From positions 1-64,000 of the forward strand of contig JBAZJM010000001.1 in the NCBI GenBank assembly GCA_041651315.1: 64,000 nt of DNA. Direction: 5' to 3'. A model generated the notes under the pieces. That model had not been told where the DNA came from and ran no database searches. It was given only the letters and a program-made list of their open reading frames with translations. A program made the position numbers and the translations under genes. Shown here piece by piece: positions 6,859-15,220 of this stretch (within the stretch, counting starts at the first letter, position 1; each line of letters begins with the position of its first letter). This DNA comes from CAITYL01 sp041651315 (GTDB taxonomy: Bacteria; Verrucomicrobiota; Lentisphaeria; Oligosphaerales; CAITYL01).

Positions 6859-7977
6859 ATGGCAATGCTAACTGGTGTAACTGAAATTGGTCAAGATGGT
6901 CTAATTGAGATGATGGACCATGCGATCCTCCATGGGACAAATCTCATGACATTTGGCCCGGCTGGCATCGGTAAGACCGAAATCGCTATTCAGCGTGTTG
7001 CAAAGGCCGGGATGGGCCATATCTACTTGAATCTCTCAGTTCTCGAGGCTCCCGATTTGCTCGGATTGCCAAGGACAACAGAGAAGGGTAAGACCACATA
7101 CGCTCTTCCTGAGAAGTTCCCGACCCTTCACGAAGGGGAACCGATGATTCTTATCGTGGATGAGCTTGATAAGGCTCGTCCTGAGCTCCAGAATCCGATG
7201 CTTGAGTTGTTTCAGTTCCGTTCCATCAATGGGATGAGGTTGAACATCAAGGGTGTTCTCGCGACAGGCAATCTTCCGGATGAGAACGCATTCTCTCAGC
7301 CAGTTTCCCACGCTTTGATGAATCGATGCTCGGTATTCAAGACTGTTTGTGCATTCGATCCATGGCGAGACTGGGCCGTTGAGAATAATGTGAATCCTCT
7401 TATCACCGCATTCCTTTCGCGCAATTCCGACCTACTTTTGCAGCCTCCGCCCGATGGCGATGATACGGCATACTGTCACGGCTCGCCTCGGTCGTGGACA
7501 TTGGCTGCCAAGGATATCGATTTCGCTCCAAACAAGTCGGTTGATTTCCACACACTCCTTGTTGCGGGTCGTGTTGGTCAAGGCTCGGCAGCCAAATTCC
7601 GCGTCTGGTTGGATCACTATCGACACATTCAGCCGCATATTGACGCTCTTGCCAATAATGGGACCCATCCACCAAGTGACGTCCTATCTGACCTGGAACG
7701 AAAATTCGTTTTCGGCGTTTCTGGCGCCAACGAAATCGTCAGAGCTGCTCAGCGTGGCGATGCCGCTAAGGGTGACAAAGAGAAGGCGGAAGCCAAAGCT
7801 CGCGTCGAACGAGTCACCAACAACGTCATGGGTTGGATGGGAACTATCCCTTCGGAGTACACGATCGGTGCAATGAAATCGGTCCTCACCATGGAGATGA
7901 TCACCAAATATCAGCTCGTGGACAACCCGAAGTTCATGATGGTCTTCACGAAAATTCGAAAGGCCTGGAACCGATAG
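6859..7977 (+). CDS. MoxR-type AAA+ ATPase
   Basis: 372 residues. Walker A GPAGIGKT at 33-40, Walker B ILIVDELDKA near 95-104, and TGNLPDENAFSQPVSHALMNR as sensor-1/Arg region, the MoxR-family order. These ATPases typically act with a VWA-domain partner as chaperones for metal-dependent or multisubunit complexes. The matching partner is the VWA/metallopeptidase gene at 28836, about 21 kb away. Strong AGGAG SD. G+C and codon use look higher than in neighbouring small genes. Confidence 0.85.
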   Translation: MAMLTGVTEIGQDGLIEMMDHAILHGTNLMTFGPAGIGKTEIAIQRVAKAGMGHIYLNLSVLEAPDLLGLPRTTEKGKTTYALPEKFPTLHEGEPMILIVDELDKARPELQNPMLELFQFRSINGMRLNIKGVLATGNLPDENAFSQPVSHALMNRCSVFKTVCAFDPWRDWAVENNVNPLITAFLSRNSDLLLQPPPDGDDTAYCHGSPRSWTLAAKDIDFAPNKSVDFHTLLVAGRVGQGSAAKFRVWLDHYRHIQPHIDALANNGTHPPSDVLSDLERKFVFGVSGANEIVRAAQRGDAAKGDKEKAEAKARVERVTNNVMGWMGTIPSEYTIGAMKSVLTMEMITKYQLVDNPKFMMVFTKIRKAWNR

Positions 7978-8020
7978 GCCGGATAAAATTATCCCTAGTA
8001 ATTAAATCCATTCAACTGTA

Positions 8021-8052
8021 AGATCGGTGGGTGAAACAAATCCCACCGATCT
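8021..8052 (+). promoter_or_regulatory. 11-bp hairpin enclosing an endonuclease start codon
   Basis: AGATCGGTGGG (8021-8031) pairs perfectly with CCCACCGATCT (8042-8052). The SD-like GGTGGG is in the 5' arm and the GTG start begins at its last base, so initiation is sequestered. GTAAGA at the base resembles the YGTAAAT box. Similar hairpins limit expression of T4 homing endonucleases from read-through RNA. Confidence 0.55.
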
Positions 8053-8945
8053 GGATATGTAAGAAATGTGGTCCTCTAACTTCTGAAAAATTTTTAGTTC
8101 AAAAAGCTAGTTGTGGGTCTAAAGATAACTTACGAATTAAATGTCGTGCTTGTCTGAAAGTTTATACGGAAGCTCGACTGAAAGCCAAAAGAGAAGAAGA
8201 CCCGCATTATTCCGGTAAGTTATCTCGTAAATGGAGGGCGGATAATCCGGAGCGTTGGAAAGAACTACGGAAGGATTACTATGAACGTCATTCTAATGAA
8301 ATCTCGGTTCATAGTAAAGAAGAACGTATTGAACGACGTTTAGTAGTTCTTCGATATTATTCCGGTTCCGATATTCCCGCATGTGCTTTATGTGGTGAAG
8401 ATAATATTTCTCTCTTGGTTATTGATCATATAGATGGAGGAGGGAATAAGCATCGGAAAGAAATAAAACGAAAATCTGATAAATTTTATCAGTGGCTAGT
8501 CGTAAATAAATTTCCTGGCGGATTTAGAGTCTTATGTCATAACTGCAATCATTCATTATCCATTCGCGGTACGGCACCTGAAAAATCTTTTTCTGGTTTC
8601 ATATGGCCTGATTTCAGCAATCTCCCAACTGAAGCAAGGTATAGACTAATTGAAAGACTCGTATGTCTTTTAAAATATGGGAATAATGATCCGCGTTGTG
8701 CTTGTTGCGGTTTATCTAATTACGAGTATCTAGTTATAGATCATATTGATGGTGGTGGATGTAAGCATCGTAAAGAGAATAAGCTGAATGGACGCTTGAT
8801 TTATCATTGGCTTATTCAGAACAACTTTCCGCCCGGATTCCGTATTCTTTGTTTCAATTGTAATTTCTCATTCGGCGTACATAAAAATTGTGCGCATATG
8901 ATTGAAAATCCAATACTCAACGATGTTGAAAAGAATTTTATATGA
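8031..8945 (+). CDS. HNH endonuclease with two HNH modules (homing-type)
   Basis: 304 residues. An N-terminal zinc-ribbon-like start (WICKKCGPL, IKCRAC), a basic linker, then two copies of the HNH module: CALCGED, then VIDHIDGGGNKHR, then FRVLCHNCNH; and CACCGLS, then VIDHIDGGGCKHR, then FRILCFNCNF. Related to the minus-strand genes at 20274 and 25093. Free-standing phage enzymes of this type are usually homing endonucleases. The GTG start lies in a strong hairpin. Confidence 0.8.
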   Translation: MKQIPPIWICKKCGPLTSEKFLVQKASCGSKDNLRIKCRACLKVYTEARLKAKREEDPHYSGKLSRKWRADNPERWKELRKDYYERHSNEISVHSKEERIERRLVVLRYYSGSDIPACALCGEDNISLLVIDHIDGGGNKHRKEIKRKSDKFYQWLVVNKFPGGFRVLCHNCNHSLSIRGTAPEKSFSGFIWPDFSNLPTEARYRLIERLVCLLKYGNNDPRCACCGLSNYEYLVIDHIDGGGCKHRKENKLNGRLIYHWLIQNNFPPGFRILCFNCNFSFGVHKNCAHMIENPILNDVEKNFI

Positions 8946-9130
8946 GTATAAGTATTGAGCGTCGAAAACTTTTAACAGCAAATGACTGCTATTCATGTCG
9001 GTATGGAAAACAAACAGGACCGCAGCACTATCAATGCTGGGGAAGTGGCGGGTCAGAGTGTGAATATCGCCCAAGACAAGAACTGCTAGACGAATTGGAT
9101 AGAAGGGAGTTTGAAAAAACGTCCACATAA
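8942..9130 (+). CDS. small Cys-rich protein
   Basis: 62 residues. CYSCRYGKQTGPQHYQCWGSGGSEC places four Cys in about 25 residues, followed by a charged helix. It overlaps the end of the HNH gene by ATGA, so it is probably co-translated. A small metal-binding protein of unknown role. Confidence 0.65.
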   Translation: MSISIERRKLLTANDCYSCRYGKQTGPQHYQCWGSGGSECEYRPRQELLDELDRREFEKTST

Positions 9131-9197
9131 TTATCATTCATATTATCGAAAGCCCAGAACGCCTTTCTATTAATTACTTCGAGTTGTATTCTTTTTC

Positions 9198-10082
9198 ATG
9201 ATTACTGATGACAATAAACTCGAGATATTCGAAAATTTTAGAACTGATCATAAACTACCGAAGTTTATGAAACCGAAATCAGTATACCGAATGTCCAAAA
9301 ATGAGTCGGAAGATGAATCAATGGATGCTTCGAGTATGTCAGAGGATGATCTACCGACAACTTCTGATCAATTCGGGATATCATTTGAATCTTCTGATGA
9401 AAAGGCTGCATGGGTGGTCGGCAATTTTACGGTTCGAGGTCGAGGTCAAAACCAAAAACATGGTTTTTGGGCGCAGCTATGCCGTTTATTCACTCGACAT
9501 AATGAACCACGTTCAAGAGGGACGATAATTTCTATTCCTGAATTTTTTGCTTCAGTGAAAAATTCGATCCAGGATCTTGAAGTTATCAATTCTCGAGCTT
9601 CTGGTTATAGCATTGCCATGGAACAAGCTGGGCAAGCTGGGCAAACTGCTTTGCTGGAGAAACTAAAGAAAGGTCTCATGACATATCGTAATGAGACTCA
9701 GCTCGTAGCTATTAACAGTCGGAAATATATTACAGAAGATGATTTAGTTCGATTTGTTAAGCAGGCGAAGAAGGGCCTTAGACTTGATTGGGTTGGTAAT
9801 TTTATTCGAATGATTCCATCAGATATTCTTAACAGAAAAATTAAGATGGATGATCTCGGTATTTTCGATAATTATGTAGTTTTGCATTATGATCCAGACA
9901 AAAAATCATGGGCAGAAACGAAAGCAGAAATTGCAGCACGACGTGACCCGATTCTTTTTGGTTTAATGTCGGGCAGTCGTAATCTCTATTTTGTCGGTGA
10001 TTGGATCGACGAAAAATGTGATTTAACTCTTGAACAAATTGTGGATCAACTTGGTTCGTCTATCATTCAAGAAATTAAATGA
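9198..10082 (+). CDS. hypothetical protein, 294 aa
   Basis: Not recognised. Residues 30-60 are acidic and Ser-rich (NESEDESMDASSMSEDD), followed by a basic patch (VRGRGQNQKH), a helical middle (YSIAMEQAGQAGQ) and a mixed C-terminal domain (YFVGDWIDEKC). It sits upstream of the exonuclease gene. No membrane segment or signal peptide. Confidence 0.65.
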   Translation: MITDDNKLEIFENFRTDHKLPKFMKPKSVYRMSKNESEDESMDASSMSEDDLPTTSDQFGISFESSDEKAAWVVGNFTVRGRGQNQKHGFWAQLCRLFTRHNEPRSRGTIISIPEFFASVKNSIQDLEVINSRASGYSIAMEQAGQAGQTALLEKLKKGLMTYRNETQLVAINSRKYITEDDLVRFVKQAKKGLRLDWVGNFIRMIPSDILNRKIKMDDLGIFDNYVVLHYDPDKKSWAETKAEIAARRDPILFGLMSGSRNLYFVGDWIDEKCDLTLEQIVDQLGSSIIQEIK

Positions 10083-10083
10083 T

Positions 10084-10287
10084 ATGCGAATAGTTATTTC
10101 TGATTGGTCTAAAGGGTCCCTCCTTGAAAAACTGAAGTATACTCACGGGCAAAAAATTGAAGGAACTGAGGACGACGCCTTAGTTATTGTTTCTGAATTG
10201 TTTAAACTTGGCAAAAACGTCATGATACGTCATAGGAAAAAAGATATATTTATTTCTGTATATGATCGTAGTTTCCAGCAAAGATAA
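10084..10287 (+). CDS. hypothetical small protein
   Basis: 67 residues from the ATG two bases after the previous stop. Pattern beta-alpha-beta (IVISDW, LVIVSELF, IFISVYDR). Unknown function; probably in the same operon as the flanking genes. Confidence 0.55.
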   Translation: MRIVISDWSKGSLLEKLKYTHGQKIEGTEDDALVIVSELFKLGKNVMIRHRKKDIFISVYDRSFQQR

Positions 10288-10294
10288 CCAGTGT

Positions 10295-11044
10295 ATGGTA
10301 TCTCTTATGAAAAGAGTTATCATCCTGGACACTGAGACCACCGGAGTCACTGAAAATGACTGGATTGTTGAAATCGCAGTAATTCTCTATGATTTATTGG
10401 CGGCCACTCCGGTTATTACATATTCTACTCTAATCAAGTGTGAAACTAATGCAGCTGCACATGTCAACGGAATTTCTGATTCATTATTGCAATCAGTGCC
10501 GGATGATCAAAAAGCAACACTGAAGGCGATGCTCACATATCTCGTGCGTGAAGCTGACGCCATCATTGCACATCAAGCAGAATTCGATAAGGGCTTCGTA
10601 CTCAGAAATCTTGATGGCCTCGGATTTGATGGATTACCATGGATTTGCTCCATGCGTCACATTAACTGGCCTAAGCATTCAAAAAGCAAGAGCCTTGTTA
10701 ATATGGCATTGGCTCATGGGGTGCCAATCATTTCTGCTCATAGAGCCTTGACTGACTGCGATATCCTGGCTCGGATGCTCACTCGAACTCATGAACTCGG
10801 GTGTTCATTACCCGATTTAATGAAGACCGCGCTTGAACCAAGAATTTTGGTTCAAGCAATGGTTAGTTATAACAATCGTCAAATGGCAAAAGATGCTGAT
10901 TTTGAATGGGATCATAATCCTAAGTTTCCAAAGAAATGGTTAAAGGAAGTACGAGAAGCTGAAATTCCTTCTATTCCATTCGCGGTGGCTAGGATGGATA
11001 ATAATATCGTTTATAACGGGGAATTACTTAATAAATATAACTAA
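10295..11044 (+). CDS. DnaQ-like 3'-5' exonuclease (DEDDh)
   Basis: About 249 residues. Exo I is ILDTETTG, Exo II is AHQAEFDKGF, and Exo III is HRALTDCD, giving the D-E-D-H-D set. LVNMALAHG in between fits the epsilon/RNase-T-like fold. A C-terminal extension of about 60 residues ends the protein. The start is uncertain: ATG 10262, 10295 and 10307 are all in frame without a clear SD; 10295 avoids overlap. Likely proofreading or DNA/RNA trimming. Confidence 0.8.
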   Translation: MVSLMKRVIILDTETTGVTENDWIVEIAVILYDLLAATPVITYSTLIKCETNAAAHVNGISDSLLQSVPDDQKATLKAMLTYLVREADAIIAHQAEFDKGFVLRNLDGLGFDGLPWICSMRHINWPKHSKSKSLVNMALAHGVPIISAHRALTDCDILARMLTRTHELGCSLPDLMKTALEPRILVQAMVSYNNRQMAKDADFEWDHNPKFPKKWLKEVREAEIPSIPFAVARMDNNIVYNGELLNKYN

Positions 11045-11059
11045 TACGACTGAAATACC

Positions 11060-11371
11060 GTGAAGCCTGCTAATCTTGCACCAATTTATGTAGGTGTTTA
11101 TCCGGGCCTTGCTGAGGTGTGTAGAGAAAAAGGATATGCCTTAGCAGTACATGGTTCGGTTGGGAAGGACTTTGATCTAATTGCTGTCCCATGGATAGCA
11201 GAGGCCGTAAGTCCGACGGAGTTAATTAACTCAATCACTACCAAGTTTGCATTTCAAGTTATCGGAGATGCGAACAAGCCAGTACTTCACGGCAGGCTCT
11301 GCACGACTCTCTCATTTTCATTCGGTGAGTGTTATTTAGATTTCTCTATCATCCCGCCGGCAAAAGGATAA
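11060..11371 (+). CDS. nucleotidyltransferase-fold-like small phage protein
   Basis: 103 residues, GTG start. ALAVHGSVGKDFDLIAVPW matches the GS-x-(D)-x-D pattern of minimal nucleotidyltransferases and a conserved phage protein group. The first Asp of the catalytic pair is less clear, so activity is uncertain. Followed after two bases by another small gene. Confidence 0.5.
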   Translation: MKPANLAPIYVGVYPGLAEVCREKGYALAVHGSVGKDFDLIAVPWIAEAVSPTELINSITTKFAFQVIGDANKPVLHGRLCTTLSFSFGECYLDFSIIPPAKG

Positions 11372-11373
11372 TT

Positions 11374-11655
11374 ATGGGCCAACTAGGTATTGATTTTGGT
11401 GCTCGACCAATAACATCGAATGTTGAAGGTTCTCCATACCAACCAGGTCAAAATGTGATGGTAGTTGATTCAATTGAAGGGAACGACCCTCTTGTTGGTG
11501 TAACTGAGTTTATCGGAAAATCTGGAATAGTTACATACTTAGAATATTCATGTGGTTGCGGTCAAAAGTTTCCCGATGACCCGATGATTGGTGTTCGATT
11601 CCCTGATTCTACGATGCAAGAATTTTGGGCTGAAGAACTTCATCTCGAGCATTAA
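11374..11655 (+). CDS. hypothetical small protein
   Basis: 93 residues from an ATG preceded by AAAAGGA. Mostly beta (VMVVDSIEGNDPLVGV, GIVTYLEY), with a CGCGQKFPDDPMIGVRFPD segment. Resembles small SH3-like phage proteins in composition, but I cannot name a family. Confidence 0.6.
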   Translation: MGQLGIDFGARPITSNVEGSPYQPGQNVMVVDSIEGNDPLVGVTEFIGKSGIVTYLEYSCGCGQKFPDDPMIGVRFPDSTMQEFWAEELHLEH

Positions 11656-11669
11656 CCTGATAGGAAAAC

Positions 11670-12416
11670 ATGAACGTTGTCATAATTCCGGCTTACCTTA
11701 GGGAAGAAAGAGACATCATTATGCTAAGAAAGCTTATTCTCTTAGCAGGAAATGACCTTGGGATTGATCATATAATTATTGTCGATGATTGTAGTCCGCT
11801 TGAATATGATTTATATCCATACTTGAAAATTAGAGGAGAGCGAATCAGACTACGTAATAATCGCGGACCTGCTCATGCTCGTAATGTCGGAATGGATCGA
11901 GCGTTGAGGCTTGGTGCAACAAATTTATTTTTTACGGATCATGACTGTGAATTAATGCCTGGCTGGGGAAAAGCGTTTGAGCATTTTCTGGAAAAAGAAA
12001 AACATCTGATAGCTGGCGGCATAACACGATCATCTGGAGATACATTATTAGATCTTTACCATGAAATAAATGGTACGTTAAACGGGCGCTTGCTACCGAA
12101 TGGTGAACTTTTGTATACTCCATCGTGCAATCTTGCGATGCGAGCATGTGTAGCAATGGATTTTCAATTCGATGAGTCTTTCCCGAATGCGGCTGGGGAA
12201 GATGTCGATTTTTGTTTTAGAGCTCGGCGTAAATATCGAATAGGATTATGCAGAGATGCGATGGTTGATCATAACTGGGGATATAAATCAACTGTTGGTG
12301 GCATCCCGCAATTCATTCGTATGCTAAAGAAGTATAAAGCGGCACATTCATTATTACGAAGTAGACATGACTACGCAGATTGGCAGTCTGAACCAATTCC
12401 ATCAAGGAAGTCATGA
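11670..12416 (+). CDS. GT2-family glycosyltransferase
   Basis: 248 residues. VVIIPAYLREE at the N-terminus, IIIVDDCSP (nucleotide-sugar site), RGPAHARNVGMDRAL, FFTDHDCE (DxD metal site) and AAGEDVDFCFRAR (catalytic-base region) follow the GT-A order. No membrane segment, so probably a soluble transferase acting on a cytoplasmic or membrane-proximal acceptor. The stop overlaps the next small gene by ATGA. Confidence 0.82.
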   Translation: MNVVIIPAYLREERDIIMLRKLILLAGNDLGIDHIIIVDDCSPLEYDLYPYLKIRGERIRLRNNRGPAHARNVGMDRALRLGATNLFFTDHDCELMPGWGKAFEHFLEKEKHLIAGGITRSSGDTLLDLYHEINGTLNGRLLPNGELLYTPSCNLAMRACVAMDFQFDESFPNAAGEDVDFCFRARRKYRIGLCRDAMVDHNWGYKSTVGGIPQFIRMLKKYKAAHSLLRSRHDYADWQSEPIPSRKS

Positions 12417-12586
12417 CACTTCTCGATACATTACAACATCATCCATATATTGGTGGGTTGATAACTGACTACAAAAGAATAGTTATCCCATTCGCTTGGA
12501 AAGTCCATCCTTGGTATCTAATACCAGTAATGGTAACTTTGAAAACAATTGAGTTTTCAGTCTATCGATGGACTAAAGAATCGTAG
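12413..12586 (+). CDS. small amphipathic/membrane-associated protein
   Basis: 57 residues, starting at the ATG that overlaps the glycosyltransferase stop, with GGAAG as SD. A hydrophobic/aromatic middle (IVIPFAWKVHPWYLIPVMVTL) suggests membrane association. It may anchor or assist the glycosyltransferase, which is inferred only from coupling. Confidence 0.55.
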   Translation: MTLLDTLQHHPYIGGLITDYKRIVIPFAWKVHPWYLIPVMVTLKTIEFSVYRWTKES

Positions 12587-12609
12587 ACAAGACCCCGGAC
12601 TTTATTGAT

Positions 12610-12645
12610 TGTAATCTCCTGTCGTCTATTTAAGTGTGACAGGAG
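12610..12645 (+). promoter_or_regulatory. GTAATC box plus 8-bp hairpin hiding the SD
   Basis: TGTAATC at 12610-12616, a variant box, merges into CTCCTGTC (12616-12623), which pairs perfectly with GACAGGAG (12638-12645). The 3' arm is the AGGAGG Shine-Dalgarno of the ATG at 12653. This is a clear case of an RBS-masking leader. Confidence 0.5.
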
Positions 12646-12652
12646 GATAATC

Positions 12653-12874
12653 ATGCCGAATTGTATCTACTGTGGTGATACTGGGGTTATTGAAACTGGG
12701 AACAACGATTTACCGTGTAGCTGTATTGCCGGGGAAACTGCTAAATTCAATTTAGCAGGTGTCGTTGGTTCAGTTACTGGTGCTGAGATGAAAAGACATT
12801 TTTTCAATGACTCTCCTGATCCCATTAATACGGGCCCAGGATTTCGAGCTTCAGACATTCCTGGTCGAAGATAA
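12653..12874 (+). CDS. small zinc-ribbon-like protein
   Basis: 73 residues. CIYCGDTGVIE, then LPCSCIAG, give two Cys pairs typical of DnaJ-like or ribbon motifs. The remainder is Gly/Asp/Pro-rich. ATG 12653 chosen because of the AGGAGG seven bases upstream. Function unknown. Confidence 0.7.
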   Translation: MPNCIYCGDTGVIETGNNDLPCSCIAGETAKFNLAGVVGSVTGAEMKRHFFNDSPDPINTGPGFRASDIPGRR

Positions 12875-12877
12875 CGA

Positions 12878-12909
12878 CGTAAATCACTAATTTATTAGCC
12901 TAGGTTAGT
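12878..12909 (+). promoter_or_regulatory. YGTAAAT box plus short inverted repeat
   Basis: CGTAAAT at 12878-12884 lies exactly 27 bases before the ATG at 12912. ACTAA (12886-12890) can pair with TTAGT (12905-12909). No strong SD is present. Confidence 0.42.
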
Positions 12910-12911
12910 TT

Positions 12912-13232
12912 ATGTCGATAGTAATTCAGTTAATACCAGATGAAGCTAACATAGCACCTGTTCAAGATTTGAAAGCACACACGGATAAAAAGATACAGGA
13001 GGCAATTGAAGCTGCTGCGATAGTATTACAAGTAGCACTGAAGGATATACCGGAAGTTCTTGAAAAACTCCGTAAACTAACTATTGTAAATGCGACAGCC
13101 TTTTTTGATTCTATGGTACTCGGAAAATCCGAGGCCGAAATTGAATGTCATGCTGGTGTATCTAGAGCCACGAATAGGATCTATGAAGAAGCACGGGTAA
13201 TTGCTTATGAACGAGGATATAGAGAAGCTTAG
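12912..13232 (+). CDS. hypothetical helical protein, possible HTH
   Basis: 106 residues, almost all helical (IQEAIEAAAIVLQVALKD). The segment GKSEAEIECHAGVSRATNRIYEEA near the end fits a helix-turn-helix. Possible small DNA-binding protein; not assignable to a family. Confidence 0.55.
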   Translation: MSIVIQLIPDEANIAPVQDLKAHTDKKIQEAIEAAAIVLQVALKDIPEVLEKLRKLTIVNATAFFDSMVLGKSEAEIECHAGVSRATNRIYEEARVIAYERGYREA

Positions 13233-13519
13233 GTGATGACTATTGCTTCAAAAATTTGAAGTTTATAACTTACCGACTCATCTGTTTCTATGGCTGCTTC
13301 AAATTGAACAGATGACTCCGGTTTATTTCGTTGGCTTATGTGGCGTAATTTCTTTCCGGAATGTGACGCCCACTTATCAGCTGCACAAGCAGCGGTCATA
13401 GCTTGAACAAGAATTTGTTCGATAATGATCGGGCCACTGATGGGAGACATGATAGTTGATGAATCTTCTACTAATATTTTGACTACCCAAAGATCATCCA
13501 GTCTCTCTATCTGTGACAT
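13229..13519 (-). CDS. hypothetical protein (minus strand)
   Basis: 96 residues from the ATG at 13519, which has GAAGG eight bases upstream; an in-frame GTG at 13534 is less likely. Hydrophobic middle (SGPIIIEQILVQAMTAACAA), then a basic and an acidic part. It shares the layout 'IxxxxLLxxMxxAxxxADxW' with the plus-strand gene at 13621 (RLLERMLEAAKFADNW), so the two divergent genes may be distant paralogues. Confidence 0.6.
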   Translation of the reverse strand: MSQIERLDDLWVVKILVEDSSTIMSPISGPIIIEQILVQAMTAACAADKWASHSGKKLRHISQRNKPESSVQFEAAIETDESVSYKLQIFEAIVIT

Positions 13520-13576
13520 GATTTGTACCTTCACATATGACTAAGTTCACTCGATGTATTCATTAAACTGTACAAT

Positions 13577-13609
13577 CGTAAATTTAACTAGCCGATTGGT
13601 ACGGAATCG
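13577..13609 (+). promoter_or_regulatory. YGTAAAT box plus hairpin
   Basis: CGTAAAT at 13577-13583 lies exactly 37 bases before the ATG at 13621. CGATT (13593-13597) pairs with AATCG (13605-13609). The GGGGAG SD is just beyond the stem. Confidence 0.42.
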
Positions 13610-13620
13610 TGGGGAGCACG

Positions 13621-14136
13621 ATGCCGCCATTTGCTGAAATTCGTTCAGAAGTCTTAGAATCATTTTTGACTAAAAAACGATTTCGCCGAACAATTCAAGG
13701 AGCGGAAGTAGTCTACATACGGGATTCGTCTCGAAATCCTTGCGTTAAGATGAAAGTGTATACATCGATTACTAATGGTAATTCAAAAGCTCGTCGATGT
13801 GGAGATGACGCAATCCGTGTCTGTGTTATATATGACGATGGGAAGAAAAACGTCGGTATCGGTAAATTTACGCCAGTCCATAGAACTACCAGCGAAGAGT
13901 CAATTCTTCAACGGCTGTTAGAGCGAATGCTTGAAGCAGCTAAGTTTGCCGATAACTGGATTGATCATCATTTAACGGCTCCACCATCAGGTCTTCGAAA
14001 TAATGACTTTGGTGATTTCAACCGTAAACTTAGGGAATGGAGAACTACTCGAGGAATTCAGGAAGAATTACCTTTTATGAAAAATCCTGATTATCGAGCT
14101 TTGCTTGATGATGAGTTAGAAATTGGAAGAAAATGA
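13621..14136 (+). CDS. hypothetical protein
   Basis: 171 residues. ATG 13621 is preferred over the in-frame GTG 13609 because GGGGAG precedes it. A beta-rich N-terminal half (AEVVYIRDSS, IRVCVIYDDG), then a helix (LERMLEAAKFADNWIDHH) similar to one in the divergent gene at 13229. ATGA overlap with the phosphoesterase. Confidence 0.65.
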   Translation: MPPFAEIRSEVLESFLTKKRFRRTIQGAEVVYIRDSSRNPCVKMKVYTSITNGNSKARRCGDDAIRVCVIYDDGKKNVGIGKFTPVHRTTSEESILQRLLERMLEAAKFADNWIDHHLTAPPSGLRNNDFGDFNRKLREWRTTRGIQEELPFMKNPDYRALLDDELEIGRK

Positions 14137-14861
14137 CTAAAATCCTCATCCTCAGCGATCTTCATTTTGAATGTCATGCTGATCACGGGCTTTCATTTTG
14201 TCAGTCAATTAAAGCAGATTATGATGTCGTTGTCATTGCCGGTGATCTTTGCACTTATAGATCTCTAAGACGATCACTCACAATTGTCAGTAAGCACTTC
14301 AAAGAAGTTGTTTACGTAATGGGTAATCATGAAGCTTGGAAGTCATCTTTAACCCATGCTATTAAACGGATTGAGAAAATTTGCAAAGATTTTCCGAATA
14401 TTCATTTTCTTAATAACTCAGTTTTTGAGTTTCAGGGGCGTCGGTTTATTGGATCGACTCTTTGGTTCAAATATCCGACGGCTGACGCGTGTCTGATTGC
14501 CCATTCATGGTCTGATTTCGAAGAGATTAAAAGACTTCACGTAGAAGTTGGGGATTATAATCGAAGTTCGGTTTATTTTCTTCAGGAAAATGTCCAACCT
14601 GGTGACATTGTAGTAACTCACCACCTACCGAGTCGAAAATCAATTGATCCAAGATATGCTAGAAGCAATACGAACGTTTTCTATATAACTGATATTGAAC
14701 ATGTAATTCATTTCCAGAAGCCGAAACTCTGGATTCATGGTCATACACACGCAAGTCTTGATTATAATATCGGAAGAACAAGTGTGATCTGCAATCCATT
14801 TGGTTATGTAACTTCTGAACTGAATCTTGATTTCAATGACTCTTTGGTGGTTGAAGTATGA
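14133..14861 (+). CDS. calcineurin-like metallophosphoesterase
   Basis: 242 residues with the complete five-block metal site: SDLHF at 8-12, AGDL, GNHEAW, VTHHLPS and HGHTHASLDY. These coordinate the two metals of the family. Size and block spacing match small bacterial and phage phosphodiesterases; the substrate cannot be read. The stop overlaps the next membrane-protein gene. Confidence 0.85.
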   Translation: MTKILILSDLHFECHADHGLSFCQSIKADYDVVVIAGDLCTYRSLRRSLTIVSKHFKEVVYVMGNHEAWKSSLTHAIKRIEKICKDFPNIHFLNNSVFEFQGRRFIGSTLWFKYPTADACLIAHSWSDFEEIKRLHVEVGDYNRSSVYFLQENVQPGDIVVTHHLPSRKSIDPRYARSNTNVFYITDIEHVIHFQKPKLWIHGHTHASLDYNIGRTSVICNPFGYVTSELNLDFNDSLVVEV

Positions 14862-15112
14862 AGGAATTAATAAAAGAGTTTCTTGTAACTGTTGCAATAA
14901 CTATCGGGTTTACAATATCTGTTATTATTTCACTCCGTTTTAACTTCAGATTCATCTCTGGTTTCATTTGTTGTCCGACTCTTCTACTCTATTATGCTGT
15001 TTATATGATGGGTAATGATCTATATAAAACATATAAGGATGAGAGAGATAGAACTCGAAGAGATGAACAATGGCGTAAAGAGCAACTCATAAGAGAGGTT
15101 ATAGAGTCGTGA
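14858..15112 (+). CDS. small membrane protein with EVIES C-terminus
   Basis: 84 residues. Two hydrophobic segments (about 8-27 and 33-52), then a strongly charged helix (DERDRTRRDEQWRKEQ), ending LIREVIES. Same overall plan as the gene at 56997 (two TM segments, ERERKER helix, REIIES), so the two are probably paralogues. A hairpin follows, and no same-strand gene is close. Confidence 0.7.
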   Translation: MKELIKEFLVTVAITIGFTISVIISLRFNFRFISGFICCPTLLLYYAVYMMGNDLYKTYKDERDRTRRDEQWRKEQLIREVIES

Positions 15113-15150
15113 ATGAACGTAAATGGCGTGAGGTTCATTCTTGATAATTT
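15111..15150 (+). terminator. hairpin with GTAAAT in the loop; possible terminator
   Basis: GAATGAAC (15111-15118) pairs perfectly with GTTCATTC (15133-15140); the tract TTGATAATTTTTG follows. It can act as an intrinsic terminator of the 14 kb operon. The loop holds GTAAAT (15119-15124), as in the start element near 58530, so a promoter role is also possible. Confidence 0.45.
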
Positions 15151-15181
15151 TTGTTCAATATCCCCGTCCATCATTTCTGAT

Positions 15182-15210
15182 TGTAAATACTTGATTCCTG
15201 TTTATTGGAA
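15182..15210 (+). promoter_or_regulatory. YGTAAAT box
   Basis: TGTAAAT at 15182-15188, 32 bases before the ATG at 15221. A short TTCC/GGAA stem (15195-15198 with 15207-15210) covers part of the GGAAGG Shine-Dalgarno. Confidence 0.4.
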
Positions 15211-15220
15211 GGACTAATTC

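Noticed and set aside
7036..7675. Long antisense ORFs inside the MoxR gene
   Set aside because: The sense protein has all AAA+ motifs; the antisense frames lack RBS and motifs and are composition shadows.
15113..15217. 34-codon ORF after the 14858 gene
   Set aside because: It runs through a hairpin and a T-rich tract, has no SD, and overlaps a promoter box; it is better explained as terminator/leader sequence.
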